Assembly: GCA_016125355.1 (NCBI GenBank)
Contig: WGLX01000009.1
Coordinates: forward strand, 164,018-228,017
DNA from: Actinomycetales bacterium
GTDB taxonomy: Bacteria > Actinomycetota > Actinomycetes > S36-B12
Length of the DNA stretch: 64,000 nt
Reading direction: 5' to 3'
A program made the position numbers and the translations under genes. Below the pieces are notes generated by a model. The model ran no database searches. It saw only the letters and a program-made list of their open reading frames with translations, and had not been told where the DNA came from. Below, in pieces: positions 1-8,885 of the stretch. Each line of letters opens with the position of its first letter. Within the stretch, counting starts at the first letter, position 1.

Positions 1-51
1 GGGGGAAGGTGGGCCGGCGAAGGCGGCGACCCGGCTGGATAGGGTTGCGGC
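1..51 (+). promoter_or_regulatory. Upstream region of purN with a leaderless-type -10
   Basis: A TAGGGT hexamer at 40-45 ends six bases before the GTG start of purN, the spacing expected of a leaderless actinobacterial promoter (TANNNT rule). No Shine-Dalgarno sequence precedes the GTG. Reading frame 1 from base 1 is open up to a TAG at 40-42, so the first 39 bases could be the end of an upstream gene, but that is too short to confirm. Confidence 0.4.
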
Positions 52-627
52 GTGCCCGCGCGCCTCGTCGTCCTCGCCTCGGGTTCAGGCACCCTCCTGC
101 AGGCGCTGATCGATGCCGCGCACGCGGGTGACCTCGATGCGGAGATCACCGCCGTCGGCAGTGACGTCCCCGACGTGACGGCGCTCGCGCGCGCCGAGGC
201 GGCCGGCATCCCCACGTTTGTGGAGGCCCCGGCGTCGTATGCGAGCCGTGCCGAGTGGAACAGCGCCCTGACGGCGCGGGTGCGCTCCCTGGCGCCCGAC
301 TGGGTGGTCAGCGCGGGTTTCATGCGCATCCTTGGGGCCGAGTTCGTCGACGCCTTCAGCGGGCGCATCGTCAACACGCACCCGGCTCTGCTTCCGGCCT
401 TCCCCGGTGCCCACGCGGTGCGCGATGCGCTGGCCTACGGGGTCAGGGTGACCGGCTGCACGGTCCATCTGGTCGACCACGGCGTCGACACCGGCCCGAT
501 CCTGTCCCAGCGCGCCATCGACGTGCGCCTTGGTGAGTCCGAGGCCGACCTTCATGAACGCATCAAGCAGATCGAACGACCCCTGCTGGTGGAGACCCTG
601 TCCACCCTGATCGGAGGAAACCCGTGA
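52..627 (+). CDS. purN: Phosphoribosylglycinamide formyltransferase (PurN)
   Basis: Transfers the formyl group of 10-formyl-tetrahydrofolate to GAR, the third step of de novo purine synthesis, in the cytosol. The 191-residue protein has the family landmarks: a GSG phosphate-binding segment at residues 11-13, GFMRIL near 89-94, [12 protein letters not shown] from about 108 carrying the catalytic Asn108 and His110, and VDTGPI near 145 with the catalytic Asp146. Length is normal. The GTG at 52 is chosen because it gives the expected N-terminus directly behind a leaderless-type -10. The stop overlaps the purH start as GTGA, so the two are translationally coupled. Confident call. Confidence 0.95.
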   Translation: MPARLVVLASGSGTLLQALIDAAHAGDLDAEITAVGSDVPDVTALARAEAAGIPTFVEAPASYASRAEWNSALTARVRSLAPDWVVSAGFMRILGAEFVDAFSGRIVNTHPALLPAFPGAHAVRDALAYGVRVTGCTVHLVDHGVDTGPILSQRAIDVRLGESEADLHERIKQIERPLLVETLSTLIGGNP

Positions 628-2192
628 GCGAGCAGTCCCGTCGACCCGTGCGTCGCGCCCTGGTGTCGGTCTATGACAAGTCCGGGCTCGAGGACCTCGC
701 CCGCGGACTGTCCGTGGCCGGGATCGAGATCGTCTCGACCGGGTCGACCGCCAAGACCATTGCCGCTGCGGGAGTGCCGGTCACGGCCGTCGGTGATGTC
801 ACCGGCTTCCCCGAGACGCTGGACGGCCGCGTCAAGACGCTGCACCCGCACATCCACGGCGGACTGCTCGCGGACCTGCGCAAGGACTCGCACCGCGAGG
901 CGCTCGACGACCTCGGCATCCTCGCCTTCGAGCTGGTCATCGTGAACCTCTACCCGTTCGAGCAGACCGTCGCCTCGGGCGCGGAGGTCGACGACTGCGT
1001 GGAGCAGATCGACATCGGGGGGCCGGCGATGGTGCGCGCGTCAGCGAAGAACTACGCCAACGTCGCCATCGTCACCTCGCCCGAACGCTACGGCGAGGTG
1101 CTGGAGGCGGTGGGCGCCGGCGGGTTCACCCTCGAGCAGCGGGCGGCCCTCGCGGTGGAGGCGTTCGCGCACACGGCCACTTACGACATCGCCGTGGCCT
1201 CGTGGCTGGGCAGCGTCGTGGCCCCCGACCCGGAGGGCGACGGCTTCCCGTCCTGGGTGGGTGCCGCGTGGCGGCGGGGCAGCGTGCTCCGCTACGGCGA
1301 GAACCCGCACCAGCGCGCCGCCGTGTACCTCTCGGCCCACCACGAGCCGGCGCTCGCCGGAGCGCACCAGTTCCAGGGCAAGGAGATGTCATACAACAAC
1401 TACGTCGATGCCGACGCGGCTCGGCGAGCGGCGTTCGACCACCTCGAGCCCGCCGTGGCGATCATCAAGCACGCCAACCCGTGCGGTATCGCCGTGGGAC
1501 GGGACATCGCCGATGCGTACCGCAAGGCGCTCGAGACGGACCCGGTCTCGGCGTTCGGGAGCGTCGTCGCGGCGAACCGCGAAGTGACCCGCGAGATGGC
1601 GGAGGCCATGGCCGAGATCTTCACCGAGGTGATCGTGGCGCCGTCGTACGAGCCCGGCGCGCTCGAGGTCTTCGCGGCGAAGAAGAACCTGCGCGTCCTC
1701 CAGGTCGAGGGCCCGCACATGGGCCAGCACATCGAGTCCCGGTCGATCTCCGGTGGCGTGCTCCTGCAGGTGACCGATGCCATCGACGCCGAGGGCGACG
1801 ATCCGTCGACCTGGACGCTGGCCTGCGGCGAGGCGGCCGACGAGCAGACGCTGCGGGACCTGGAGTTCGCCTGGCGGGCCTGCCGGTCGGTGAAGTCCAA
1901 TGCGATCCTGCTCGCCAAGGACGGCGCGGCCGTCGGCGTGGGCATGGGCCAGGTCAACCGTGTCGACTCCGCGCGCCTGGCCGTCGACCGCGCGGGGGAC
2001 AGGGCCGGCGGTTCGGTGGCGGCCTCGGACGCGTTCTTCCCGTTCCCGGACGGCCTCGAGGTCCTGCTGGGTGCGGGTGTCCGGGCGATCGTCCAGCCGG
2101 GTGGCTCCGTGCGCGACGAGGAGGTCATCGCGGCGGCTCAGGCGGCCGGCGCGACGATGTACCTCACCGGCACCCGCCACTTCTTCCACTGA
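624..2192 (+). CDS. purH: Bifunctional AICAR formyltransferase / IMP cyclohydrolase (PurH)
   Basis: Catalyses the last two steps of IMP synthesis, formylating AICAR and then closing the ring. Its 522 residues match the family length. The N-terminal cyclohydrolase (MGS-like) domain shows VSVYDKSGL near residue 15, an STGST motif near 38-42 and DGRVKTLHP near 68. The formyltransferase domain has RYGENPHQ near 224, GKEMSYNNY near 252 and KHANPCG near 283 with the catalytic His, and ends in the typical HFFH. It overlaps purN by four bases. The gene normally following in Actinomycetota, folD, lies about 29 kb downstream here, separated by an accessory island. Confidence 0.96.
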   Translation: MSEQSRRPVRRALVSVYDKSGLEDLARGLSVAGIEIVSTGSTAKTIAAAGVPVTAVGDVTGFPETLDGRVKTLHPHIHGGLLADLRKDSHREALDDLGILAFELVIVNLYPFEQTVASGAEVDDCVEQIDIGGPAMVRASAKNYANVAIVTSPERYGEVLEAVGAGGFTLEQRAALAVEAFAHTATYDIAVASWLGSVVAPDPEGDGFPSWVGAAWRRGSVLRYGENPHQRAAVYLSAHHEPALAGAHQFQGKEMSYNNYVDADAARRAAFDHLEPAVAIIKHANPCGIAVGRDIADAYRKALETDPVSAFGSVVAANREVTREMAEAMAEIFTEVIVAPSYEPGALEVFAAKKNLRVLQVEGPHMGQHIESRSISGGVLLQVTDAIDAEGDDPSTWTLACGEAADEQTLRDLEFAWRACRSVKSNAILLAKDGAAVGVGMGQVNRVDSARLAVDRAGDRAGGSVAASDAFFPFPDGLEVLLGAGVRAIVQPGGSVRDEEVIAAAQAAGATMYLTGTRHFFH

Positions 2193-2203
2193 GCGCGGCG
2201 CCG

Positions 2204-3169
2204 GTGGCGGCAAGTCGAGGCCGGGGGCTCGAGGCTGCCCTGCTGACAGTCGGCCTCGGAGCCTTCATCGCGATCCAGTCAAAGGTGAACGGCGAACTCG
2301 CCCACTGGGTGGGCACCGGATTGTTCCCGGCGTGGGTGACCATGGTCACCGGCTTCATCATCCTCATCGTCGTGGTGTCGGCGCGACGAGCGGGTCGCGC
2401 AGGAGTGACCGAGGTGCTCGGCCGGGCCCGATCCGGCGCACTGCCTTGGTGGGTGTTCACGGGCGGCCTCTTCGGGAGCTTCTTCCTGATCGGGCAGAGC
2501 ATCACGGTGCCCTTGGTCGGGGTGGCCGTGTTCACCGTGGCCACCATCGCCGGCCTGACGACCGGGTCGCTGATCGTGGACCGGCTCGGACTGACGGGCA
2601 CCGGTGCGCGCCTCATCACGGCGAGACGGATCGTCGCAGCCGCGCTGGCGGTCCTCGCCGTCGGCATCGGCGTGTCCGACCGCCTCCAGACCGGCTCGTC
2701 CAGTGCCGCCATCGCGCTCCTCGCCCTCGCGTCGGGCATCCTTATCGCCCCGCAGCAGGCGTTCAACGGACGGGTGGCCGTCGCGGCCAAGGACCCGCTG
2801 GTCGGCGCCTTGGGCAACTTCACCGGGGGATTCCTGGCGATGAGCCTGACCCTGGGTATCGCCCTGGCGGCGGGGTTGTCACTGAATGATCCGGGCGCCG
2901 CTCCCTGGTGGGCCTTCCTCGGCGGCCCCCTCGGGCTTACGGTCATCGTGGGCGCGGCCTGGGCGGTTCCCCTGCTCGGGGTCCTCGTGTTCTCGCTGCT
3001 CTCGATCCTCGGTCAGCTCGTCGGCTCGCTGGTGCTGGACCTCCTGGCGCCGACCGAAGGGGCCAGCCTGGGCTGGCACATCTACGCAGGGGTGGCCATG
3101 ACGTTCGTGGCGGTGCTCGTGGCCGCTGGTCCCCACGCCTTGCGGATCAGGCGCGCAGCGCGCCCATGA
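2204..3169 (+). CDS. DMT-family transporter (YdcZ/DUF606 type)
   Basis: Predicted inner-membrane transporter of the drug/metabolite superfamily, YdcZ (DUF606) branch; substrate unknown. The 321 residues form two similar halves of about 150 residues, each with four to five hydrophobic helices. Both halves begin in the same way: AFIAIQSKVNGELA near residue 20 and ILIAPQQAFNGRVAVA near 180, the duplicated signature of this family. The GTG at 2204, eleven bases after purH, is the first in-frame start that gives the complete first repeat; no strong ribosome binding site precedes it. The 3' end overlaps the convergent aldo/keto reductase gene by 23 bases. The family call is good; a link to purines is not supported. 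Confidence 0.8.
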   Translation: MAASRGRGLEAALLTVGLGAFIAIQSKVNGELAHWVGTGLFPAWVTMVTGFIILIVVVSARRAGRAGVTEVLGRARSGALPWWVFTGGLFGSFFLIGQSITVPLVGVAVFTVATIAGLTTGSLIVDRLGLTGTGARLITARRIVAAALAVLAVGIGVSDRLQTGSSSAAIALLALASGILIAPQQAFNGRVAVAAKDPLVGALGNFTGGFLAMSLTLGIALAAGLSLNDPGAAPWWAFLGGPLGLTVIVGAAWAVPLLGVLVFSLLSILGQLVGSLVLDLLAPTEGASLGWHIYAGVAMTFVAVLVAAGPHALRIRRAARP

Positions 3170-4139
3170 GGGCCTCGGGATACCGGGTTCCCACAGTCGC
3201 GCCGACCGGCGCAGCCTGATCGAGAGCCGCCTGCTGCTCGGCAGTGAGGACGATCGACGTGGCTGCGACGTTGTCCTCCAGGTGTGCGACCTTCCGGGAG
3301 CCCGGGATCGGAACGACGTCCTCACCCCGGGAGAGCACCCACGCGAGGGCCACCTGCGCGGGAGTCGTCCCGAGGCTCTCGGCGACCGTGCGCACCGCAT
3401 CGACGATGTGCCGGTTGGCCTCGATCGCGTCGTCCTGGAATCGTGGCCAGGCACGGCGTCCGTCGTCGTCCGCGAAGTCCTCCTTCGACTGGATCGTGCC
3501 GGTCAGGAAACCGCGCCCGAGAGGCGAGTAGGCGACGAATCCGATACCCAGCCGTCGCACGGTGGCGAGCACCCCATCACTCTCGACATCTCGGGTCCAC
3601 AGGGACCACTCCGTCTGCAGTGCGGTCACCGGATGGACGGCGTGCGCACGCTCGATCGACTCCGGTGATGCCTCGCTGAGGCCGAGGAAGCGGACCTTGC
3701 CGTCGGACACGAGGTCAGAGAGGGCTCCCCAGGTCTCCTCGATCGGCACCGTCCGGTCGATCCGGTGCTGGTAGTACAGGTCGATGCTGTCGATGCCCAG
3801 TCGGCGCAGGCTGGCCTCGCAGGCCTGCCGCACGTACTCGGGGCTGCCGTCGATGGTGCGCCGACCATCCTCGTGGAATCGCTGGCCGAACTTGGTGGCG
3901 AGCACCACCTCGTTCCGCCTCCGACGCAGGACGCGGGCGAGCAGCTCCTCGTTCGCGTACGGCCCGTAGGAGTCCGACGTGTCGAGGAAGGTGACCCCGA
4001 GGTCAAGCGCGTGCTCCGCCGTGGCCAGGGACTGCTCCTCGTCGGCCACCCCGTAGGCGAACGACATGCCCATGCAGCCCAGCCCCAGTGTCGATACCTC
4101 GAGGGCGGCCGATCCACTGCCCAGGATGCGAGTGCGCAC
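3147..4139 (-). CDS. Aldo/keto reductase
   Basis: NAD(P)H-dependent reductase of the AKR superfamily, soluble TIM barrel, 330 residues. The catalytic tetrad is visible: Asp and Tyr in FLDTSDSYGPY (residues about 51-61), Lys in LATKFG near 80, and His in YYQHRID near 122. The C-terminal cofactor-binding part reads VVPIPGSRKV near 275. The closest recognisable group is the YhdN/Tas-like AKRs that reduce small aldehydes and ketones. The GTG start is preceded by AGGAG at suitable spacing. It is the last gene of a minus-strand operon behind the LacI regulator (24-base gap), which suggests a role in island A metabolism. Substrate unknown. Confidence 0.88.
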   Translation of the reverse strand: MRTRILGSGSAALEVSTLGLGCMGMSFAYGVADEEQSLATAEHALDLGVTFLDTSDSYGPYANEELLARVLRRRRNEVVLATKFGQRFHEDGRRTIDGSPEYVRQACEASLRRLGIDSIDLYYQHRIDRTVPIEETWGALSDLVSDGKVRFLGLSEASPESIERAHAVHPVTALQTEWSLWTRDVESDGVLATVRRLGIGFVAYSPLGRGFLTGTIQSKEDFADDDGRRAWPRFQDDAIEANRHIVDAVRTVAESLGTTPAQVALAWVLSRGEDVVPIPGSRKVAHLEDNVAATSIVLTAEQQAALDQAAPVGATVGTRYPEALMGALRA

Positions 4140-4163
4140 ACGGACTCCTAACGTCGTGGGGGA

Positions 4164-5177
4164 TCAGGGATGCGGCGGTCCGGTCGAGGCGCGGACCACC
4201 AGTTCGGGAGTCAGGCGGACCTGCTTGACGGGGGTCCCGCCCTCCTCGGCCAGGTGGCTGAGAAGCAGTCGAGCCGCCTCCGAGCCGATCTCGTGCTGCG
4301 GCACGCGGATCGTCGTCAGCGGCGGATCGACCAGGTCCATGAAGGGCATGTCGTTGTAGCCGATGACGCTCAGGTCCCGGGGGATGCGCAGTCTGCGCTC
4401 GCGGGCCGCCTCGATGACGCCGATGGCGAGCTGGTCGTTCGCCGCCACGATGGCCGTGATGCGCGGATCCCGCGCCAGCATGCCCATCGCGGTCTCCTTC
4501 GCCTCCTCGATGTTCCAGGCGGTGACGGCGACGTTGCGCTTCGCCACGGAGAGCCCGAGCTCCCTCATGACGCGATTGAAGGCCTGGGCACGCTCATGTC
4601 CGGTCGAGGACCACTTCGGTCCTGCGAGATGCGCGATCTCGCGATGCCCCATGTCGTAGACGTGGTCGACGGCGAGGCGGATGCCATGCTGGTCGTCGGC
4701 GGCCACCGACGGCAGCTGGATGCTCTCGGTGACCCGGTTGATGAGGACGATCGGGAACCGGGATGCCAGTTCCACGAGCAGGGGATGGTCGCGCCGCGCG
4801 GTCGCGAGGATGAAGCCGTCGACTCGGCGGGCTCGCAGCGAGGCGACCATCTGCGCCTCGGTCGCGGGGTCGTTGTCCGTGTTCACCAGGAGCGGGGTGT
4901 AGCCGGCCCGCGACAGCGTGTCCTGCATGCCCCGGACCATGCCGGGGAACAGCGGGTTGGTGAGGTCCGGAATGACCACCCCGATGGTGTGGGACCGCGA
5001 GGTCCGTAGGCCGGAGGCCATGGGGTTCGGCACGTAGTTCATCGCTGCCGCGGCCTTGCGCACCCGTTCCACCGTGGCGGCGTTGACCAGATGCGCGGTG
5101 CGCGGGTTCAGGGCTCGCGAGACGGTGGCCGGGTGCACGCCCAGCTTCTGCGCGATGTCCTTCAAAGTCGCGGCCAC
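4164..5177 (-). CDS. LacI-family transcriptional regulator, candidate master regulator of island A
   Basis: 337-residue DNA-binding repressor. The N-terminal LacI helix-turn-helix is clear (LKDIAQKLGVHPATVSRAL, residues 5-23), followed by the hinge helix region MNYVPNPMASGLRTSRS near 46-62 and a periplasmic-binding-protein-like ligand domain (IGVVIPDLTNPLF near 65; DGFILATARR near 118; GYNDMPFMDLVDPPLTTI near 288). The protein lies four bases downstream of an MFS transporter gene and upstream of the aldo/keto reductase. Five copies of a LacI-type palindromic operator with core CAATCGATTG occur in this island, and this is the only LacI-type regulator in the window, so it is the natural candidate to bind them. 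The inducing ligand is unknown. The GTG start gives an intact HTH; its ribosome binding site is weak, consistent with translational coupling to the gene before. Confidence 0.92.
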   Translation of the reverse strand: MAATLKDIAQKLGVHPATVSRALNPRTAHLVNAATVERVRKAAAAMNYVPNPMASGLRTSRSHTIGVVIPDLTNPLFPGMVRGMQDTLSRAGYTPLLVNTDNDPATEAQMVASLRARRVDGFILATARRDHPLLVELASRFPIVLINRVTESIQLPSVAADDQHGIRLAVDHVYDMGHREIAHLAGPKWSSTGHERAQAFNRVMRELGLSVAKRNVAVTAWNIEEAKETAMGMLARDPRITAIVAANDQLAIGVIEAARERRLRIPRDLSVIGYNDMPFMDLVDPPLTTIRVPQHEIGSEAARLLLSHLAEEGGTPVKQVRLTPELVVRASTGPPHP

Positions 5178-5181
5178 GGCG

Positions 5182-6348
5182 TCACCCTAGGCGATGTGCA
5201 TAGCGCCGCGCGCCCTGCACGGACAGCACGGTCAGCACGATGGTGCCCGCCGTCACCACCGTGAACATGGTGGCGGCGCCCCGGAAGTCGAGCAGGGACC
5301 CGGTGATGAAGGCACCGACGCCGTTGCCCAGGAACATGAAGCCCGCGAACAGCGAGACCGCCATGGCGCGCGCGGCATTGGAGAGCGTGGTGGCCCACGT
5401 CTGCAGCGTCGTGTGCATGGTCACCCACGCGATGCCCTGCAGTGAGCAGGAGATCAGGACGGACACGGGATTGACGACCGCGATCAGCAGGGCGAACCCG
5501 AGGCTCGCACTGACGCCGCCGATGAGCAGGAACCCGGCCGACGAGATCCGATCGGTGCTGCGGCGCACCACCTGGGACGAGATGAGGACGGAGAGCCCGT
5601 AGCTTCCGGTGGCCAATCCCGCGATGGCCGCCGAGCGCCCCGTGCGCTCGAGGGCCGCAGGCACGAGGTTGAAGCCGCCGAGCAGGGCCGCAGCCTCGAG
5701 GAACACCAGGCCGTACAGGAACCACGCCCAGGGATTGCGGGCCACCTCGCGGAAGGCGACGAGGACCGGGAGGCGGTCGTCGCCGGGCCGTGGGTTCGGC
5801 GAGCGCCGCAAGACGACGGCCAGGCCGAGGCACACCACCGCGGTGGTGACGAAGAAGGCCTGCCAGCCGACGACGAGGACGCCGATGCCGCCGAGGATCG
5901 TGCCGAGGGACAGGCCCAGGGCGACCCCCGTCTGGAGACTGGCGATAGACGACTGGCGCTGTCGCGGGTTCTCGATGGTGTCGCCCAGGAAGATGACCGC
6001 GGTCGGGAAGACGCCTGCCATCGTGGCGCCCGCGAGAGCTCGGACGCCGATGAACGGTCCGATGTCCATCGGGATCACGCTCACCAGGTCCATGGCGGCG
6101 GCGAGGACCAGCGCGAGGCGCAACGTCGCGATCCTGCCGAGCCGATCGGAGATCAGCCCCCAGATGGGCTGGGCCAGCCCGTAGGCGAGGAGGTACACGC
6201 TCACCGAGATCGTGATCGTGGTCAGGTCGACGTCGAAGTCCTGGCCCATCGTCACCAGCATGGGCGCCACGACCGACCGGTCGAAGGTCGCGACGAAGAC
6301 CGCGAACGGCAGGAAGCGGGCCGTTCGGGCCAGCGTCCAGGCGGTCAC
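5182..6348 (-). CDS. MFS transporter
   Basis: Major facilitator superfamily permease, 388 residues, with about twelve hydrophobic segments. It begins with FLPFAVFVATFDRSVVAPM in helix 1, and the loop between helices 2 and 3 has the MFS motif-A form LISDRLGRIATLR near residue 68. The GTG at 6348 is selected because it overlaps the stop of the upstream solute-binding-like gene as GTGA; longer in-frame extensions lie entirely inside that gene. The LacI regulator follows after four bases. A transporter encoded with the regulator could import or export the same compound or its catabolite; direction and substrate cannot be read from sequence. Confidence 0.88.
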   Translation of the reverse strand: MTAWTLARTARFLPFAVFVATFDRSVVAPMLVTMGQDFDVDLTTITISVSVYLLAYGLAQPIWGLISDRLGRIATLRLALVLAAAMDLVSVIPMDIGPFIGVRALAGATMAGVFPTAVIFLGDTIENPRQRQSSIASLQTGVALGLSLGTILGGIGVLVVGWQAFFVTTAVVCLGLAVVLRRSPNPRPGDDRLPVLVAFREVARNPWAWFLYGLVFLEAAALLGGFNLVPAALERTGRSAAIAGLATGSYGLSVLISSQVVRRSTDRISSAGFLLIGGVSASLGFALLIAVVNPVSVLISCSLQGIAWVTMHTTLQTWATTLSNAARAMAVSLFAGFMFLGNGVGAFITGSLLDFRGAATMFTVVTAGTIVLTVLSVQGARRYAHRLG

Positions 6349-7217
6349 GGACTGACCAGTGCGGCCAGGTCGCCCGCGTCCGGGGCGTAGGCGCCGCAGG
6401 CCTGGCGGATGCCGACGAGCACCAGCAGGTCGGCGATGTCCACCTGCTCGCTCTCCACCAGACCGACCTGCGGATCCCGCAGCAGCGAGAGGTATTCGTC
6501 GCTGCCGAGGACCTCGTCGGCCTCCTGCAGGCAGGCCTGCACCTCGTCCCTGGGGCCGTGCAGAAGCCAGGCCGTCGCCTCGGACCACAGTGAGGTGAGT
6601 GCCGCCACCACGTCCGCCGGCGTGCCCTCCGGCGCCGCCAGCACCGTCCCGAGATAGCGGTCCGACACGTCGGCCGAGGTACGCCAGACCGTCATCCCGG
6701 CCCGCTCGGCGCGGACGCGCGCCTCAGCGGTGAGGATGGTGCCGGCGATCCGACCGTCGATGAGCGCCTGCCCGCGGGCGGGTGTGGAGCCCAGCTCCTC
6801 GAAGGGCACCTCTCGGAAGTCGATGCCGAGCTCGCCCAGCATGGTGAACAGCAGCAGGGCGAATCCCGACCGGAGGACGTCCACCCCAAGCGGCCCGGCG
6901 GCGAGGTCGGTCTCCGACGTGATCTCGGGCCGAGTCGTGAGGGCGAGGCCGAGACCGCGGTCGATAGGGCGCAGCATCCGAACCGGCACTCGGGAGCCCA
7001 CCGGGTTGCGGTCCGTCGTCGCGTACAGCAGGACATTGTCGGGGCTGGTGACCGCCACGTCGATCTCGCCGGCCTGCAGCGCAGCGAACTGGCCCGGGGA
7101 CGAGCTGACCGCCGTCGTCACGATGTGGAGACCGTTCCGGGTGTCGAGTCCGAGCCGACGCGCGGCGATGACGACGGGCGACGTGCTGAACTGGCCGAGC
7201 GTGATTCGAGTGGCCAC
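6345..7217 (-). CDS. SsuA/THI5-like solute-binding-fold protein without signal peptide
   Basis: 290-residue protein with the periplasmic-binding fold of the NMT1/THI5/SsuA group: ITLGQFSTSPVVIAARRLGLDTRNGL near the N-terminus, GEIDVAVTSPDNVLLYA near residue 50, and DLAAGPLGVDVLRSGFALLLFTML near 104-127. Members of the group normally bind sulfonates, nitrate, pyrimidines or aromatic acids for an ABC importer. Here there is no signal peptide or lipobox and no dedicated ABC permease beside it; it heads an operon with an MFS transporter and a LacI regulator. It may be a cytosolic ligand-binding or enzymatic protein. The GTG start has GGAG about seven bases upstream. Function unknown. Confidence 0.72.
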   Translation of the reverse strand: MATRITLGQFSTSPVVIAARRLGLDTRNGLHIVTTAVSSSPGQFAALQAGEIDVAVTSPDNVLLYATTDRNPVGSRVPVRMLRPIDRGLGLALTTRPEITSETDLAAGPLGVDVLRSGFALLLFTMLGELGIDFREVPFEELGSTPARGQALIDGRIAGTILTAEARVRAERAGMTVWRTSADVSDRYLGTVLAAPEGTPADVVAALTSLWSEATAWLLHGPRDEVQACLQEADEVLGSDEYLSLLRDPQVGLVESEQVDIADLLVLVGIRQACGAYAPDAGDLAALVSP

Positions 7218-7228
7218 GGCATCTCCAG

Positions 7229-7236
7229 TGCAATCG
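7229..7236. promoter_or_regulatory. Possible half-operator upstream of the regulator operon
   Basis: TGCAATCG is identical to one half of the island A palindrome and lies 12 bases upstream of the first gene of the minus-strand regulator operon. Its flank (GTGCAATCG followed by TGAGC) equals the operator at 28392-28405 with the internal ATTG missing. It could be a weak autoregulatory site, or chance. Confidence 0.3.
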
Positions 7237-7334
7237 TGAGCAGCGATCGACAGGGCAAATCCGATCCGCTGTCGGGGTCACAGCATGCCAAATCCCTCTT
7301 AGGTGTCAACTTCGGAACAACTTGGCGATTCCTG

Positions 7335-7340
7335 TTGACA
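7335..7340 (+). promoter_or_regulatory. Consensus -35 box of the ABC transporter operon
   Basis: TTGACA, a perfect -35 hexamer, stands about 30 bases upstream of the operator at 7372-7385 and 64 bases before the start of the solute-binding gene. No convincing -10 is seen at 16-18 bases. The operator would lie just downstream of the RNA polymerase site, a geometry suited to repression. Confidence 0.4.
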
Positions 7341-7371
7341 ACGGCTGGGAGCGGGTGCAGGGTCGCGCTAT

Positions 7372-7385
7372 TGCAATCGATTGCG
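7372..7385. promoter_or_regulatory. LacI-type operator 1 (ABC transporter operon)
   Basis: TGCAATCGATTGCG contains the ten-base palindrome CAATCGATTG at 7374-7383, centred on CG as in LacI/GalR-family operators. It lies 19 bases upstream of the start of the transporter solute-binding gene, between the promoter and the GGAGG ribosome binding site. Four more copies occur in this island. Confidence 0.8.
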
Positions 7386-7403
7386 CAACCTTGGAGGTTA
7401 TGC

Positions 7404-8717
7404 ATGAACCACGTTCACCGTCGGCTCGGCCGACGCTCACGGGTAGTTGGCCTCGCCGCTGCTCTCGCGGTGGCCGGCCTGGTCGCCAGCGCGTGCAGCT
7501 CGAGCGACAGCGGATCCGCTGCCGCATCGGCCGCTCCCGCAGCCAGTTCGGCGGCCTCTGAGGCGGCCGCCGGTGGTGACACCTCTGCCGAGGGCCCGAT
7601 CCGCATCGGCATCTCGCTCCCGCTCACCGGCGACTTCTCGCAGCCCGGTAGTGAGGCCAAGAAGGGCTACGAGGCCTGGGCGTCGATCATCAATGCCAAC
7701 GGTGGTCTGCTGGGCCGTCAGGTCGAGCTGGTCATCCTCGACGACGCCAGCAGCCAGGAGCAGGTCGTCACGGACTACAACAACCTGATCAGCCAGGAGA
7801 AGGTCGACCTGCTGCTCGGTACGTTCTCGTCCCTGCTGAACTTCCCGGCCTCGACCGTGGCCGAGAACAACCAGATGGTGCTGGTGGCTCCGGCCGGCGG
7901 CTCGCCGAAGATCTTCGAGGCGAACCCGAAGTTCTACTTCTTCGCCCAGCAGGCGACCGCGCCGAACCAGGCGAACCCGTTCGTCAACATGATCGCCGCG
8001 CTGCCGGACGATCAGAAGCCGAAGACGGCGGCCTACGTGACCCAGGACGACCCCTTCGCGGCCCCGGTCATCGAGTCGATGCAGTCGCAGCTCGAGGAGA
8101 TGGGCGTCAAGACGGTCTACTCCGAGGTCTACCCGCCTGAGACGACCAACCTGCAGCCCTTCGCCAGCAAGATCGCGGCGGCCAAGCCGGATCTGATCGC
8201 TCAGGGCGCCGTGTTCGAGGATGGCGTCAGCCTCGTCAAGAGCCTGATCCAGGTGGGCTACAACCCGAGCCTGCTGTTCCAGACCTCGGCACCGTCCAAC
8301 GGCTCGCAGTTCACCGATGCCATCGGCACCGGCAATGAGAACGGCATCTTCTACGCCGTGTCGTGGAGCGAGAAGGCGCCGACGCCGGGCAACGAGGAGT
8401 TCATCGCCGAGTACCAGAAGCAGAACGGCGAGGGCCTGGTTCCGGCTGAGGATGCGGCCGACGCCTACGCCGCTGCCGAGGTCCTGGCGGCGGCCGTCGA
8501 GGGCACCGGTGGACTCGACAACGTGGCGCTGAAGGACTGGCTGCACGCCAACTCGGTCGAGACGATCCTCGGCCAGCTGTCCTGGGATGAGATCGGCCGC
8601 CCGCAGGGCGACTTCCTCCTGGCGCAGTGGCAGGACGGCAGCGTCGAGATCGTCGCTCCTGAGGGTGCGTCGACCAACGGCGGCAACGTCATCGTCCCGA
8701 AGCCGGCCTGGCAGTAG
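7404..8717 (+). CDS. Branched-chain-amino-acid-type ABC transporter substrate-binding lipoprotein
   Basis: Extracytoplasmic receptor of the LivK/Peripla_BP_6 family, 437 residues. The N-terminus has twin arginines, a hydrophobic core and a lipobox-like VASAC at about residues 27-31 (Cys31 as lipidation site), then a Ser/Ala-rich linker. The mature domain starts at GPIRIGISLPLTGDFSQPG, typical for this family, and shows the LLGRQVELVILDDAS and LLGTFSS segments. Despite the family name, such receptors also bind aromatic acids, amides and urea, so the ligand is not assignable. The ATG at 7404 has GGAGG six bases upstream. First gene of an eight-gene operon controlled by operator 1. Confidence 0.9.
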   Translation: MNHVHRRLGRRSRVVGLAAALAVAGLVASACSSSDSGSAAASAAPAASSAASEAAAGGDTSAEGPIRIGISLPLTGDFSQPGSEAKKGYEAWASIINANGGLLGRQVELVILDDASSQEQVVTDYNNLISQEKVDLLLGTFSSLLNFPASTVAENNQMVLVAPAGGSPKIFEANPKFYFFAQQATAPNQANPFVNMIAALPDDQKPKTAAYVTQDDPFAAPVIESMQSQLEEMGVKTVYSEVYPPETTNLQPFASKIAAAKPDLIAQGAVFEDGVSLVKSLIQVGYNPSLLFQTSAPSNGSQFTDAIGTGNENGIFYAVSWSEKAPTPGNEEFIAEYQKQNGEGLVPAEDAADAYAAAEVLAAAVEGTGGLDNVALKDWLHANSVETILGQLSWDEIGRPQGDFLLAQWQDGSVEIVAPEGASTNGGNVIVPKPAWQ

Positions 8718-8726
8718 AAGTGACGA

Positions 8727-8764
8727 CCCGGCTCGCGCCTCCCGCATGGGAGGCGCGAGCCGGG
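8727..8764 (+). terminator. 17-bp perfect hairpin between receptor and permease genes
   Basis: CCCGGCTCGCGCCTCCC at 8727-8743 and its exact complement at 8748-8764 enclose a four-base loop (GCAT). No T-run follows, so it is probably a partial terminator or 3'-end stabiliser that keeps the abundant receptor mRNA above that of the downstream permease genes. Confidence 0.65.
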
Positions 8765-8885
8765 GTCGGGCGCGTGAGTCCCCGCGCCGGCGATGTCCTC
8801 CGCCCTGCGATTCCCCAACGCCACACCAAGCCCCAAGAGTCCCGATGACGACCGGCCGGGTCACCGGCCAGGAGAGTGATAGCCC

